Source: Deinococcus marmoris DSM 12784
Lineage (GTDB): Bacteria; Deinococcota; Deinococci; Deinococcales; Deinococcaceae
Direction of reading: 5' to 3'
Assembly (NCBI RefSeq): GCF_000701405.1
Contig: NZ_JNIV01000035.1
Span: 1-43,497, forward strand
DNA length: 43,497 nt
Part shown: one piece after another, positions 31,682 through 41,415 of the stretch
Layout: the number at the start of each line of letters is the position of its first letter
Numbering within the stretch: position 1 is the first letter of the stretch
Made by a program: the position numbers and the translations under genes
Notes under the pieces: generated by a model
Databases searched by the model: none
Seen by the model: the letters and a program-made list of their open reading frames with translations, nothing else
Told to the model about the DNA's origin: nothing

Positions 31682-34600
31682 ATGACCACAGGCCATAGCG
31701 TTGGTTCCCTGTACGTCGACCTGCGTATCGATGATTCCAAACTTCAATCCGATCTGCTCAAGGCCCGCCAGTTCATCGAGCGGACCAATGGGATCAAGAT
31801 CGAATTGGATACCGCTGGCGCTAAGACTGGACTGGACCGCGTGCGCGCTGACATAAAGGCATTGCAGGACCTGAGCGCCCGCGATGCCCAGACCCGTCAG
31901 CAGGCCGCCCGCATTCTGGGCAGCGAGTACCGCGCCCAAGCCGAGAGCATCCGCGTGGTAACGGGTGAGCAGAACAAGGCTGCCGCCGCCGCCCGCGCCC
32001 AGTCCGCCCAGGCCCGCCTCTCCGCGCAGCTCGCCGGACAGTCCGCCCGTGAACAGGCTGCTGCCATCCGCGCTGCTGCCGCTGCCCAGAATGAAGCGGG
32101 ACGCGCCGCCCGCGCCGAACAGGCCGCCGCTAATGCTGCCCAGCGTGAGGGGATACAGCGCCTGAGAGAACGGGCGGCCACCGAGGTGCTGAATGCCCGC
32201 CTGCGCCGCGAGCTGGAAGTGCAGGCGTCTGTCGCCGCCCGCGAGGCGCTGCTCCAGGAGCGGCAGCGTCAGCAGGCCATCCGTGATGTCGTGCAGGGTC
32301 TGGACAACGAACAGCGCGCTATGCGGAATCTTTGGCAGGCGGGGCGCGTGGTGGCCCCGGAACTGGTGACCGGTCAGCAGAACATCCAGACCCGTGCCCT
32401 CGCCGCCGCTGCCGCTCTGGACCGCGAGAGCGACGCCTACCGCCGTCTGACGCAGGTGGCCGCTGCCGCTCAGCGCAGCATCGACAGCGCCAGCGGACGC
32501 AGCACACCGGGCGGCCTGTCTCACGGTGTGCTGACTGGCATCCAGAACAGCGGCCTGTTCAGCCAGATTGCTGGGCAGGCGGGATTGGGCAACGCTGCCA
32601 TGAACCTGGGCATCGTGGCCGGAGCCTTCGGGACAGCGCGGGCTGCTGCTGCCGGGTTTGCTGGGACCACGAACACCGCCGCGACTGCTGTGGGGTTCCT
32701 CAGCGCGGGATTGGCCACTGTGGCCGTTGCGCTTGGCGGGGCGGTCATTGCCTTCGCTGCACTGGGCCGCACGGGCTTGCAAGAGATCCAGAAGACCCAG
32801 ACTGGGCTGAACATCCTCCAGGCCAACGGTGTAGAAGACCTGGGGGCCATCGAGGAAGGCGTCAAGAGCCTCCAGAAGGCGCTGGGCGCGGTGGGTGGCA
32901 GCTTTGCCCGCTCTGACCTGACTCTCGCTCTGGCCGATACGGTCAAGGCAGGCGTGAGCGCGTCTGACGCCCTGACGCTGATGCAGTCCAGTGCCCGCCT
33001 CGCTGCTGCTGAACAGATCAACCTGAACGACGCCACCACGTTGCTGCTGAAGAACATCCGCCAGTACGGGATGAGCGTGGAGGACGCGGCCAAAGTCGGG
33101 GACATGCTGGCGAAAGCGGGCAACCTCGCCGCCGGGACCGCCAACGATCTGTCGGTGGGCCTGGGCATCGTGGCAGGGACGGGTAAGCAGGCAGGCATTG
33201 AGATGTATGACCTCCTGGGCATGCTCGTCGAGCTGGACAACAAGGGGATGAACGCCGCCGACGTGGGCGCGAACGGCCTGCGCGCCGCCATCGCTGCCCT
33301 CGGTGATCCGAGCAAGAAAGCAATGGGCATCCTGAAAGAACTGAAGATCGAGATCAATGACGTGAACGGCAAGGCGCGCCCTGCTGGCGACATCATGATT
33401 GACCTGGGCAAGAAAATGGCGGGCATGGGCATCGTGGCGGACAAGACCACGGGCCTGCTGTCCGGCAACGGTGAGGCGCTGCGTACCGTGTCGGGAATCA
33501 TGGACAACCGTGCGGCGGCTGCCGTGATCAACCTGACGGGTGAGTGGCAGATGCTGGGGCAGGAGGTTCGCAGGTCCGATGGCGAGCTGGTCAACTACTC
33601 CAACACCATGCAGCAAGGTGTGGAGCCTGCGCTGACGAGCCTCAAGAATGCCTGGAAGGATTCGGGCGGCGCGTTTGCCAAGAGCTTTGCTGGACCGCTG
33701 GCCGGGTTCCTGAATGACACCCTAACGCCGATGGTCCAGAAACTGGGCGAGATGCTGGAAAAGATCGCGGCGGTCAAGTCGACAGGTGAGGTCAATCTGG
33801 CGGTGAAATTCACGCCGGGAGACAGCGCGACGGAACGCATCCTGAAGGTGCTGGGCCTGCCGTTCGCGGCGGGGGCGTCGGTTGCGCAGGTGGGGAACGT
33901 CGCCATGCTGAGCGACGCCCTGGTGCGCGGCGGGGTTCTGAAAGAGTCCACCAACCCGAAAGAAGCCATTGCCCAGATGAAGGAGGTCAGCGACAATTAC
34001 GAGTTTTATCTGAAGAAGGCCATCGAGCTGGACGCTGAGTTCGTCGCCAAGATGGAGGCGAATTACGCCAAGTCGGGGGGGCAGCTTCTGCCCCCAGCGC
34101 AACCTACTGGCCCCAACGTCCTGAACGGTGCCGGTCCCTTGCTGCCCGGCCAGCAGCGCGCCACGCAGGAACAGGCGGGCGCATTTGCCTACGGCGTGAT
34201 CCAGAACCTGGGCGAGATCTTCAAGCGTGACCCGCGCGTAGCCTCCGACTGCGCGATCATCGCCTACGAAATCCTCAAGAACATTGGGGCCAAGATCAAG
34301 GGCACAGCAGTCGAAAACGCCTGGGTGCCAACGCTGGAGAAGAACGCGAAAGACAGCGGCTTTACGCAGGTCAAGAACATGGCCGATGTGAAGCCGGGTG
34401 ATCTGGTCATTTTCAAGGGTGGTGGCATCAACCCCAACGGAAGCGGGATGCACGCAGAGGTGGCCACCGGCTACAAGAACGGGCAACTCATGCTGACGGG
34501 CAACCCCGGCACCCTGGCGGACGGCAGGACGGACGGCATCACCCGCACCCGCGCCATCGGCAGCGACGCCAAATACGCCACCTACTACCGCGCGCCGGAC

Positions 34601-37600
34601 AGCCCATATGCAACAGGGGCCATCCCACCCGGCATCAACACCTCTGCCACAGCCAAAGCCGCCTCCACCAAGAAATCTGGCGAAGCCCTCCTGACCGAAG
34701 CCCGCCGCATCCTGGCTGCGATTGACAAAGCCGATAAGGCTAAAGACGTTGACGGCGGCGCGATCGCTGAACGGGTTCTCAAAGCATTTGAGGCCAGTGG
34801 TGATAGACCAGCCCGCGCGCTGAAGATCGTGCGTGACGAGCTGGGCAAGACCAATAAGACCGTCTCCCAGTTTGGCAAGACGTATGACGGGCTGAAAGAC
34901 AAGATGGGTAATTCGGAGTCCTATTTCAAGCTCAGCGAGGATGCTGCTGCCTACGCTTCCACCCTGGAAGACATTTCCAAGAACGCCCAGAAGGCCGCCA
35001 AATCCGAGAAGGACAAGGCGAAGTCTGACGCCCTGCTGGCCCTGGCCGGGGACGCCGCCAGCAAGGCACGCCAGCAGCGAGAGGCCATCCAGAGGGAGAA
35101 GGACAAGAAGCCTGAACTCACGCCCCTCCAGCAAGAACAGGCGGGGGAAGTGCGGCGGCTGGCGGCGCTGGCACAGGAAAAGGCCCTCCGTGCCCGGACC
35201 ACAGGACAGCTCAGCGACATCATCAAGGGTGGCGTGCAGAAAGAGGGAGACTCGGGGCGCATTGCAGGCGCAGAGGCTGAACTGAAGCGCCGCGCCGATC
35301 TGAACACCGAGGCAGGTAAACAGGCCAGGAAGGCTCTGGAAGACAACGCTGCGCTGATCGGCAAACTGGCCGAGGAAACGGCGAAGGCCGCCGTAGCCCG
35401 TGATAAAGAGCAGAAAGCGCTCCGCGCCAAATACGCCGCCGAGCGCCGCAATCTGGACGTGCAGGAGGCGAGCGCCACCCTGACCCGCACCCAGGAACTG
35501 AACCGCCAGGAGCTGGCCGATTTCAAGGGCACGGCAGCCCAGAAGGTCACCCTGCTCAAGCGTCAGGCGAAAGACGAATTCAACGCGACGGAGCAGGCGG
35601 CGAGAGCCACCCGCGACAAGGCAGTGCGCGAGGCCGAGAACGACATCACCAACCCGAACAAGCAGCGCAACATCGACGGGGCAAATCAGGCATACAAAGA
35701 CGCGGTATCTAAAGCGCAGAACATTCAGGCCAACGCCGGCACCCAGGCCCTGGAAGACCAGAGCAAGGCCATCCAGACGGCCCGCGACGGCTATTCCAAA
35801 CTGGCTCAGACCATGCGCGAGAAGATCGCCGCCGGCAAGGTGGAACTGTCAGATCTGACCGACTACCGCGTCGGCATGGATCAGGCCACAGTGGCTGCCG
35901 AGAAGGGCGGCCTGGCCCAGACCAAATACATCAAAGGTGCGCGACAGAGTGCTGAAGCCCTGTATCAGGCTGGGATCGATGCCCAGATCGCGGCGGGCAT
36001 GTTCGCAGACCTGGGCGATGGGCAGTCCAGAGCCGCAGAGGCAGGCAAGAGTTACGCCGTCAGCCTGGAGGATGCCATTGCTGCCATGCCAGGAACCCTG
36101 GAAGGCAACGCCGAATACCTGAAGCTCTTGCAGGACATGGCGAAGGCCGGGCAGGTGGCGGGCGGTACGGTGGCCCACATCTCGGACCTGATGCGGGATC
36201 AGGCCATCGACGCCGAGATTGCTGCCGGTGCCTACGCTGACGTGGCGGACTCCTATGATCGGGCGGCACGGGCGGCGGGCAAGTACGTGGCCACCCAGCA
36301 GGACGCCATAGACCAGATTCCCGGCAGCACCGAGGCAAACGCCGCTTATCTGAAGGTGTTGCAGGATCTGGAAGACGCGGGCAAGCTGGCCGCTGGCACC
36401 GTGGCGGCAGTTTCCCAGGCCATGCGCGATCAGCAGACCGCCGCCGATACCACCGCTGCCCAGATGGAACGCCTCACCACTCAAGCAGGCAAGACCGCAG
36501 ACCAGTACATCGAACTCGGGGACACCGAGGGGGCCATGCGGACCTTGCAAACCGCCCTGGACGCTGCAATGGACGCGGCCATGCGCGGGGAGGACGCCGC
36601 TGACGCCATCGCAGCCCTGATTGACCGGATCAACGAACTGGCCGGGACCACTGGCCTAAGCGACGGATTCAATGCCTTCGTCTCCGGACTGGGCGGCACC
36701 ATCGAGGAGCAGATCAGTGCCGTGGTGGATCAGATCGAACGCGTGACGGACCCGGCCATGCTGGGCAAGCTCAAGACGTTCCTCGCAGACCTGCGGGCCG
36801 GGGTCAGTGGGTATGAGGACCCCAGCAAGGCGGGCTATACGCCGGGCAGCAACGGCGGCGGTTTCACGAACGGCCAGCCAGGAGGGGCGGTCACAGCGGG
36901 AGCCATCGCCAGCGCGCGGGATCTGACCGGCGCGCTCAAGGGAGGGTTCAAGGACAACGGCAGTGGCGGGGTAGAGCTGGATCTGCCCAGTTTGCAGGCC
37001 AGTATTTCTCAGGCCACGGATCTGCTGGCTTCCGAGGTGGGCCAGGCGCTGCCCGAGGCCACCCGCAAGGGATTGCAGGACGGGATCGCAGACGCCCAGG
37101 CGTTCGTCGACCTGGCGTCCAACATCGGGGACGCGGTGCAGGATGGGGTCAGCCGGACCCTGAACGTGCCTGCCGCGCCGGACAACGAATTCACCAAGTG
37201 GGCCGACACCATCTTCGGGCTGGGCAGCGAGGGCCTGAGCGATCCCACCACCCTGAACGCGCTGACCGAATCACTGGATACGGCCCGGAAGGCGGGGCGG
37301 CTCACCGAGGATGACCTTCAGAACCTGCTGAACCTGATCCGGGAATTCGGAACAGAACCCGACATCAAGCTCAGCGAGAAGCTTGACCTGAAAGACATGC
37401 AGGACGGCATCAAGCAGCTTACCGAGGATTTCGATTCCGGGAAGATTACGGCCCCGGAGTTCGTGCAGGGGCTTCAGCAGGCAGGAACAGAGCTGGAGGG
37501 GTTTGCGCAGGCCGCCCGTGAGGCGGGGAATCCCGTGCTGGCCCGGCAGTTCGACGAACTGGCCGCCAGTCTGCGGGCCATGAGTCCTGCCATCGCTAAG

Positions 37601-38611
37601 GCGCTCCAGGCCATCGGCAAGTTCCAGGAGTACGCCGGTTATGTCCAGCAGCTCGCTGGGGCCTTCGCTGCCCTCGACGATGGGACGAGCGGCACCGACA
37701 TCATCGCCAACATTACGGGCATCGGGAATGCCGCCGGGAAGCTGGTGGACCTCGCGGGTGACGTAAGCAAGATCCTGCTCAATCCCGCCGACATCGGAGC
37801 CTGGGTGGGAGCCATCACGAAGGTGGCCAGCTCTGTGGCCGACGCCATCGCCGGATTCAAAAAGGCCCAGGCGGAAGTCAAGAAACTCAAGGAGGATTTC
37901 CAGAAGGACAACCCCCTCCTGAACGGTGCGGATTACCAGAAGACCTTCACCCGCAGTCGCGGTTTCTTCGCCGACGTGTTCGGCGGTGGCCCGGAAGTGG
38001 TCAACCAGATCGACGAGCTGGGCCTGAATTTCGCCAAGACCATGCAGTCTGCCTTCACCGACGGCATTAAGGGCGGATTGAAGGACGCGATCATGAACAA
38101 CGACTTCTCGAAGTTCAAGGACAAGCTGCACGAAACGGTCTTCGACGGCATGCTGGGCGGGACCATCGATCTATTCCTGAACGAGGAGCTGCTGAAGAAC
38201 ATCATCGCCCCGGCGATCAAGGCGTGGTCTGATGCCCTGAAAACGCCGGACCTCGCAGACGATGCCGCCGCACTGGCTGGAATCGACAGCGCCATCAATC
38301 AGGTGGACGGGCTGGCCAGCAAGTTCTACAACGATGTGGCCCCGAAGTTCCAGGCCATCGCCAGCCAGTACGGCATCGGGCCGCAGGAAACGCGTGGGGT
38401 GGACACCAGCAATCTCAGCACCCTGCCGGAGCCGATCCAGTTCGCGCTGGCGACTCCACTGCTGGAGGGCGTGCGGGGGTTGAAAGAGGCGGCAGACATC
38501 TTCCGGGGGTCTGCCGCCAGTCTCGACGAAACATTCAAGCGGGGCCTGGAAGTGCGCGTGACTGGCAGCGCACAGGGCACCGGCTACGTCAGCACCACCG
38601 GCGCTCTCTAA
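31682..38611 (+). CDS. Tail tape measure protein with embedded cysteine peptidase domain
   Basis: 2309 residues; it sets tail length and probably helps DNA entry. N-terminal coiled coil (about 60-240, Ala/Arg/Gln-rich), hydrophobic Ala/Gly segment (about 310-370), TP901-type core (380-690), then a peptidase domain near 840-980 with Cys857 (ASDCAIIAYEI), His924 (GMHAEVATG) and Asn941 (TGNPGTL), as in NlpC/P60 or CHAP enzymes, which cut peptidoglycan. Coiled-coil regions follow (1000-1500), a tandem duplication near 1434-1587 and a long C-terminal region with Ala/Val segments. CAGGAGGTGA lies seven bases before ATG. At about 0.15 nm per residue the tail would be near 350 nm. Confidence 0.93.
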   Translation: MTTGHSVGSLYVDLRIDDSKLQSDLLKARQFIERTNGIKIELDTAGAKTGLDRVRADIKALQDLSARDAQTRQQAARILGSEYRAQAESIRVVTGEQNKAAAAARAQSAQARLSAQLAGQSAREQAAAIRAAAAAQNEAGRAARAEQAAANAAQREGIQRLRERAATEVLNARLRRELEVQASVAAREALLQERQRQQAIRDVVQGLDNEQRAMRNLWQAGRVVAPELVTGQQNIQTRALAAAAALDRESDAYRRLTQVAAAAQRSIDSASGRSTPGGLSHGVLTGIQNSGLFSQIAGQAGLGNAAMNLGIVAGAFGTARAAAAGFAGTTNTAATAVGFLSAGLATVAVALGGAVIAFAALGRTGLQEIQKTQTGLNILQANGVEDLGAIEEGVKSLQKALGAVGGSFARSDLTLALADTVKAGVSASDALTLMQSSARLAAAEQINLNDATTLLLKNIRQYGMSVEDAAKVGDMLAKAGNLAAGTANDLSVGLGIVAGTGKQAGIEMYDLLGMLVELDNKGMNAADVGANGLRAAIAALGDPSKKAMGILKELKIEINDVNGKARPAGDIMIDLGKKMAGMGIVADKTTGLLSGNGEALRTVSGIMDNRAAAAVINLTGEWQMLGQEVRRSDGELVNYSNTMQQGVEPALTSLKNAWKDSGGAFAKSFAGPLAGFLNDTLTPMVQKLGEMLEKIAAVKSTGEVNLAVKFTPGDSATERILKVLGLPFAAGASVAQVGNVAMLSDALVRGGVLKESTNPKEAIAQMKEVSDNYEFYLKKAIELDAEFVAKMEANYAKSGGQLLPPAQPTGPNVLNGAGPLLPGQQRATQEQAGAFAYGVIQNLGEIFKRDPRVASDCAIIAYEILKNIGAKIKGTAVENAWVPTLEKNAKDSGFTQVKNMADVKPGDLVIFKGGGINPNGSGMHAEVATGYKNGQLMLTGNPGTLADGRTDGITRTRAIGSDAKYATYYRAPDSPYATGAIPPGINTSATAKAASTKKSGEALLTEARRILAAIDKADKAKDVDGGAIAERVLKAFEASGDRPARALKIVRDELGKTNKTVSQFGKTYDGLKDKMGNSESYFKLSEDAAAYASTLEDISKNAQKAAKSEKDKAKSDALLALAGDAASKARQQREAIQREKDKKPELTPLQQEQAGEVRRLAALAQEKALRARTTGQLSDIIKGGVQKEGDSGRIAGAEAELKRRADLNTEAGKQARKALEDNAALIGKLAEETAKAAVARDKEQKALRAKYAAERRNLDVQEASATLTRTQELNRQELADFKGTAAQKVTLLKRQAKDEFNATEQAARATRDKAVREAENDITNPNKQRNIDGANQAYKDAVSKAQNIQANAGTQALEDQSKAIQTARDGYSKLAQTMREKIAAGKVELSDLTDYRVGMDQATVAAEKGGLAQTKYIKGARQSAEALYQAGIDAQIAAGMFADLGDGQSRAAEAGKSYAVSLEDAIAAMPGTLEGNAEYLKLLQDMAKAGQVAGGTVAHISDLMRDQAIDAEIAAGAYADVADSYDRAARAAGKYVATQQDAIDQIPGSTEANAAYLKVLQDLEDAGKLAAGTVAAVSQAMRDQQTAADTTAAQMERLTTQAGKTADQYIELGDTEGAMRTLQTALDAAMDAAMRGEDAADAIAALIDRINELAGTTGLSDGFNAFVSGLGGTIEEQISAVVDQIERVTDPAMLGKLKTFLADLRAGVSGYEDPSKAGYTPGSNGGGFTNGQPGGAVTAGAIASARDLTGALKGGFKDNGSGGVELDLPSLQASISQATDLLASEVGQALPEATRKGLQDGIADAQAFVDLASNIGDAVQDGVSRTLNVPAAPDNEFTKWADTIFGLGSEGLSDPTTLNALTESLDTARKAGRLTEDDLQNLLNLIREFGTEPDIKLSEKLDLKDMQDGIKQLTEDFDSGKITAPEFVQGLQQAGTELEGFAQAAREAGNPVLARQFDELAASLRAMSPAIAKALQAIGKFQEYAGYVQQLAGAFAALDDGTSGTDIIANITGIGNAAGKLVDLAGDVSKILLNPADIGAWVGAITKVASSVADAIAGFKKAQAEVKKLKEDFQKDNPLLNGADYQKTFTRSRGFFADVFGGGPEVVNQIDELGLNFAKTMQSAFTDGIKGGLKDAIMNNDFSKFKDKLHETVFDGMLGGTIDLFLNEELLKNIIAPAIKAWSDALKTPDLADDAAALAGIDSAINQVDGLASKFYNDVAPKFQAIASQYGIGPQETRGVDTSNLSTLPEPIQFALATPLLEGVRGLKEAADIFRGSAASLDETFKRGLEVRVTGSAQGTGYVSTTGAL
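35981..36442 (+). repeat. Tandem 77-residue duplication in the tape measure
   Basis: Units start at about 35981 (QIAAGMFADLGDG) and 36212 (EIAAGAYADVADS), each ending in MRDQ. The units are clearly related (AGKSYAVSLEDAIAAMPGT and AGKYVATQQDAIDQIPGST), which shows an old duplication. Confidence 0.8.
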
Positions 38612-38623
38612 GGGAGGTGAACA

Positions 38624-40357
38624 ATGGGCTTAACAGACGAATATCGACTGGAGGTGCTTTCCCCGGAGGGCACCTTCAAGCATTTTCGGGAGCTGGGCGG
38701 CGTGAATGAGCTGCGTCTGGACGGTGGCCCTCGCCGCATGGAAGTGCGGGGGAACGGGGACTGCCGGGAGGGGACGTTCGAGGGCGATCCAGTGACCCTG
38801 GGCATCGGCCCACGCGACATCGTGTCGGTGCAGTACAGGACTGGGCCGCAAGGCGTCTGGCGCAACCGCTACGCCGGAGTCGCCTTGGTGTCCGGCAGCG
38901 CGGACAGCGAGATCGGGCGCTACAAACTCCAGGGGTTCCGCATGAAACGCCTGACCGAGCTGGAAGTGCGCGGCACCCTGCCGGAGATGGACCTGGGCGC
39001 GCAGGTGCGCGAGCTGTTCAATCAGCTCAACGCCTCCGGGCAACTGGGCCTCGACGGGCAGATCGGGCCGCTCCTGATCCGGCCCGACGAACCGGGCATC
39101 CCAGATCTCGGCATCACCTCCGCCGCCATCGACGGCAACTTCTGGAGCGTGGCCAAGCTAATCGACGAACGGCTAAAAGGCAGAAGCCGCCGCAGCCAGA
39201 CTTACCTGAACGCGGACGGCAGCACCGAGAACCGGGACGAGAACCCCGACTGGGGCGTGAACGCTGATCGCCGCCCCGTGTTCGGGTATCCGGCTGGGCT
39301 GCTGGAAGTGGACGAGGCCGATGAGGGCGTGGAGATTGACGGCCTGGACGTGGACAGCACCGCGCTGGTGACCGACGTGCGCCTGATCTGGGCGCGGACC
39401 TTGCAGGCCGGGGCGGTTTCCAGTCTGCTGAACACGGCGGCCAACCCGCGTGATTTCGTGGAAGTCGCCGAGAACCTGAGCAAGGCTGGCCCGCTAACCC
39501 GCGAGGTGTCGGTGGCCCCGCGCACCTACGGGCAGGCGTGGCGCAGCGTGGGCGTGCCTGCAAATGCTGAACTCTTCGTGGGCGTGGAGGCCACCACCGT
39601 CACCGTGAGCATTGCCGTCGCCATCTACGCGGACGGGACAACGCCAGAGCAACCCACCGTGACCGGGGACAGCGCCGTCCTATCCGACGGCCTTCCGGGC
39701 ACGGCCATTGAAATCAGCGCTCCCCCAGGCGCAGCGGGGCTGGTATACAGCCTGGAACTGGACCACCTCGACAGTGCGCCACTGCCGGATGGAGTAGCGC
39801 TGATCGTGGATGGGGGGGCGGTCAGGACAGTGACCGTGGCAGGGCGTTCGGGGGACGCAGGGGACAACGTGTCCATCAGGATTGACCGCCCGGCCCTGGG
39901 CAACGGCCTCGCACTGTTTCCAGACTGGCTGCGCGGGCGACTGGCAGGCCGCTGGAACACCTCCAAGCGTCTGATCTTCCGGGTGGAACACGCCAACCCG
40001 AATATGCCGCTGCGGATCAGCGCTGCCGCCCTCATCTATGCCGATCCTGACCTGATGCTGGCCGTGGCTGGACCGCTGGCCCGGCTGCCGATCCAGAACC
40101 CGGTGACGGTGCGCCTGCCCGGCTGGGAGACGGACCCGGCTCCGAAAGTGCGGATCACGCGGCGCAGCCTGTCTGGCGCAGTCACGTTGGTGCGGGAGTT
40201 GCCAGTGGACCTGATCGTCTATGACGTGGACGAGGACGGCGAACTGTACACGGAGGTGAGATGTGGGCAGAGCGATGACGCTGAGAAGCTGTCCTTTGCC
40301 ACGGCGATCACCTCCAAAGACCAGGCCGCCACGCTGGACGCTGTGAGGGCCGTATGA
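38624..40357 (+). CDS. Tail tip protein (hub-like), putative
   Basis: 577 residues, SD AAGGGAGGTG. N-terminal beta region (LDGGPRRMEVRGNGDCREGT, RYAGVALVSGSAD) like tail hub/late control-type proteins, then a beta-sandwich-like middle (TVTVSIAVAIYADGT) and a C-terminal part (KVRITRRSLSGAVTLVRELP). First gene after the tape measure, so it belongs to the tail tip. Exact family not recognised. ATGA overlap with the next gene. Confidence 0.6.
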   Translation: MGLTDEYRLEVLSPEGTFKHFRELGGVNELRLDGGPRRMEVRGNGDCREGTFEGDPVTLGIGPRDIVSVQYRTGPQGVWRNRYAGVALVSGSADSEIGRYKLQGFRMKRLTELEVRGTLPEMDLGAQVRELFNQLNASGQLGLDGQIGPLLIRPDEPGIPDLGITSAAIDGNFWSVAKLIDERLKGRSRRSQTYLNADGSTENRDENPDWGVNADRRPVFGYPAGLLEVDEADEGVEIDGLDVDSTALVTDVRLIWARTLQAGAVSSLLNTAANPRDFVEVAENLSKAGPLTREVSVAPRTYGQAWRSVGVPANAELFVGVEATTVTVSIAVAIYADGTTPEQPTVTGDSAVLSDGLPGTAIEISAPPGAAGLVYSLELDHLDSAPLPDGVALIVDGGAVRTVTVAGRSGDAGDNVSIRIDRPALGNGLALFPDWLRGRLAGRWNTSKRLIFRVEHANPNMPLRISAAALIYADPDLMLAVAGPLARLPIQNPVTVRLPGWETDPAPKVRITRRSLSGAVTLVRELPVDLIVYDVDEDGELYTEVRCGQSDDAEKLSFATAITSKDQAATLDAVRAV

Positions 40358-41022
40358 CCGCTCTGGACCTGCTGTCCCTACTTCCTCGCCTTCTGCCAGA
40401 TGCCACGCCCAGCGAAGCCCTCCCCCCGGCCCTGATCGTGGGGGAGCTGATCTATCTGGCCTCGGAAGGACCGTTCCCCATCTCGGCCAGCCGCGAGCAG
40501 ATCAAGGTAGCCCTGAACACCACGCCCAGGCAGACCGCACGCGGGGCGACGTGGGCCAGTGGGAGCCGCAAACCCAAGCCCGTGACCACGCAGGTGCGCT
40601 TCCGTGTCGAGGGCATCAACGCTTTCGACGTGGGGACCCGTGCTGCCCGCTGGTACGCCCTGGCGATGGCCGCCACCGAGTACGCCGAGGGGGCTTCGAG
40701 CCTCCAGATCAAGGGCGTGCTGGACTACGAGGAACCTTACGGCGCAGGCAACACCCGCGCTTTCTCTGTCACGTATCTACTCGCTGATCCGTTCTGGCGG
40801 CTGGACGCGCTGGACCCCTTCCCGAAACCGAACCCCATCGCGGGTGTCGCGGGCAACTACCCACTCGGGATGCTGCGTGTGACGGCGGTGGAGGACGGAC
40901 TTTACGAGGTGGAACCGCTGACCGGCGTGAGTTTCGGCGCTGGCCAATCCAGGACGTACACCTATTCCGACGCGACATTCAGCTATCCGCAATTCCTAGA
41001 GGTGACCGATAATGAAGCCTGA
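40354..41022 (+). CDS. Distal-tail-like protein, putative
   Basis: 222 residues. A segment TTQVRFRVEGINAFDVGTRA and ADPFWRLDALDPFPKP, followed by a C-terminal beta part (TYTYSDATFSYPQ), recall Dit-type proteins that cap the tail tube. By place it is a tail tip gene. Confidence 0.5.
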   Translation: MTALDLLSLLPRLLPDATPSEALPPALIVGELIYLASEGPFPISASREQIKVALNTTPRQTARGATWASGSRKPKPVTTQVRFRVEGINAFDVGTRAARWYALAMAATEYAEGASSLQIKGVLDYEEPYGAGNTRAFSVTYLLADPFWRLDALDPFPKPNPIAGVAGNYPLGMLRVTAVEDGLYEVEPLTGVSFGAGQSRTYTYSDATFSYPQFLEVTDNEA

Positions 41023-41074
41023 TACTGGCGCTCGCGCCGCCCACACTGACGCGCTGGCACGGGTGAATGCATGA
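41012..41074 (+). CDS. Possible 20-residue microprotein
   Basis: ATG 41012 with AGAGGTGA seven bases upstream, stop TGA 41072. It overlaps the previous gene by 11 bases and the next start by four (ATGA). MKPDTGARAAHTDALARVNA. It may be real or only a re-initiation path to the next gene. Confidence 0.35.
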   Translation: MKPDTGARAAHTDALARVNA

Positions 41075-41415
41075 CCGGCCCCAGCAACAAGAAGCAGGTG
41101 CTGACCACTGAGCATCTGGAAGTTCTCGACGAGCATATTGCGTACGCCAAGGCTCAGGGAGACCGTGCCAGTGGGGCAGCAGATCAGATTGGGCAGTTCG
41201 TGGGTGAGGCTGGGATCGTGCTGGCCGATATTGAGCAAGGTCAGATCGAGCTGGCTGCACAAATGGCCGCCCTGGATCGCCTTCCCTGGGTGGTGACTGC
41301 AAGCGTCCCCGCTTACGTGGAAGTCATGGCGATCTTGCCCAACGCCCTGCGCCCTGGCACCGCCGCCCTGCCCTTCACTGGCATCGTGATCCCCACCGTC
41401 GAGGTAACTGTATGA
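41071..41415 (+). CDS. Hypothetical tail tip protein
   Basis: 114 residues. Helical first part (EHLEVLDEHIAYAKAQGDRA) and a C-terminal hydrophobic beta part (VEVMAILPNALRPGTAALPF). GTAALPFTGIVIPTVEVT at the end is unusual. ATGA overlap with the M14 gene. No family recognised. Confidence 0.65.
   Translation: MTGPSNKKQVLTTEHLEVLDEHIAYAKAQGDRASGAADQIGQFVGEAGIVLADIEQGQIELAAQMAALDRLPWVVTASVPAYVEVMAILPNALRPGTAALPFTGIVIPTVEVTV

Noticed and set aside
31664..35134. Several long minus-strand frames (for example 650 and 470 codons) in the tape measure
   Set aside because: Shadows of the single tape-measure frame.
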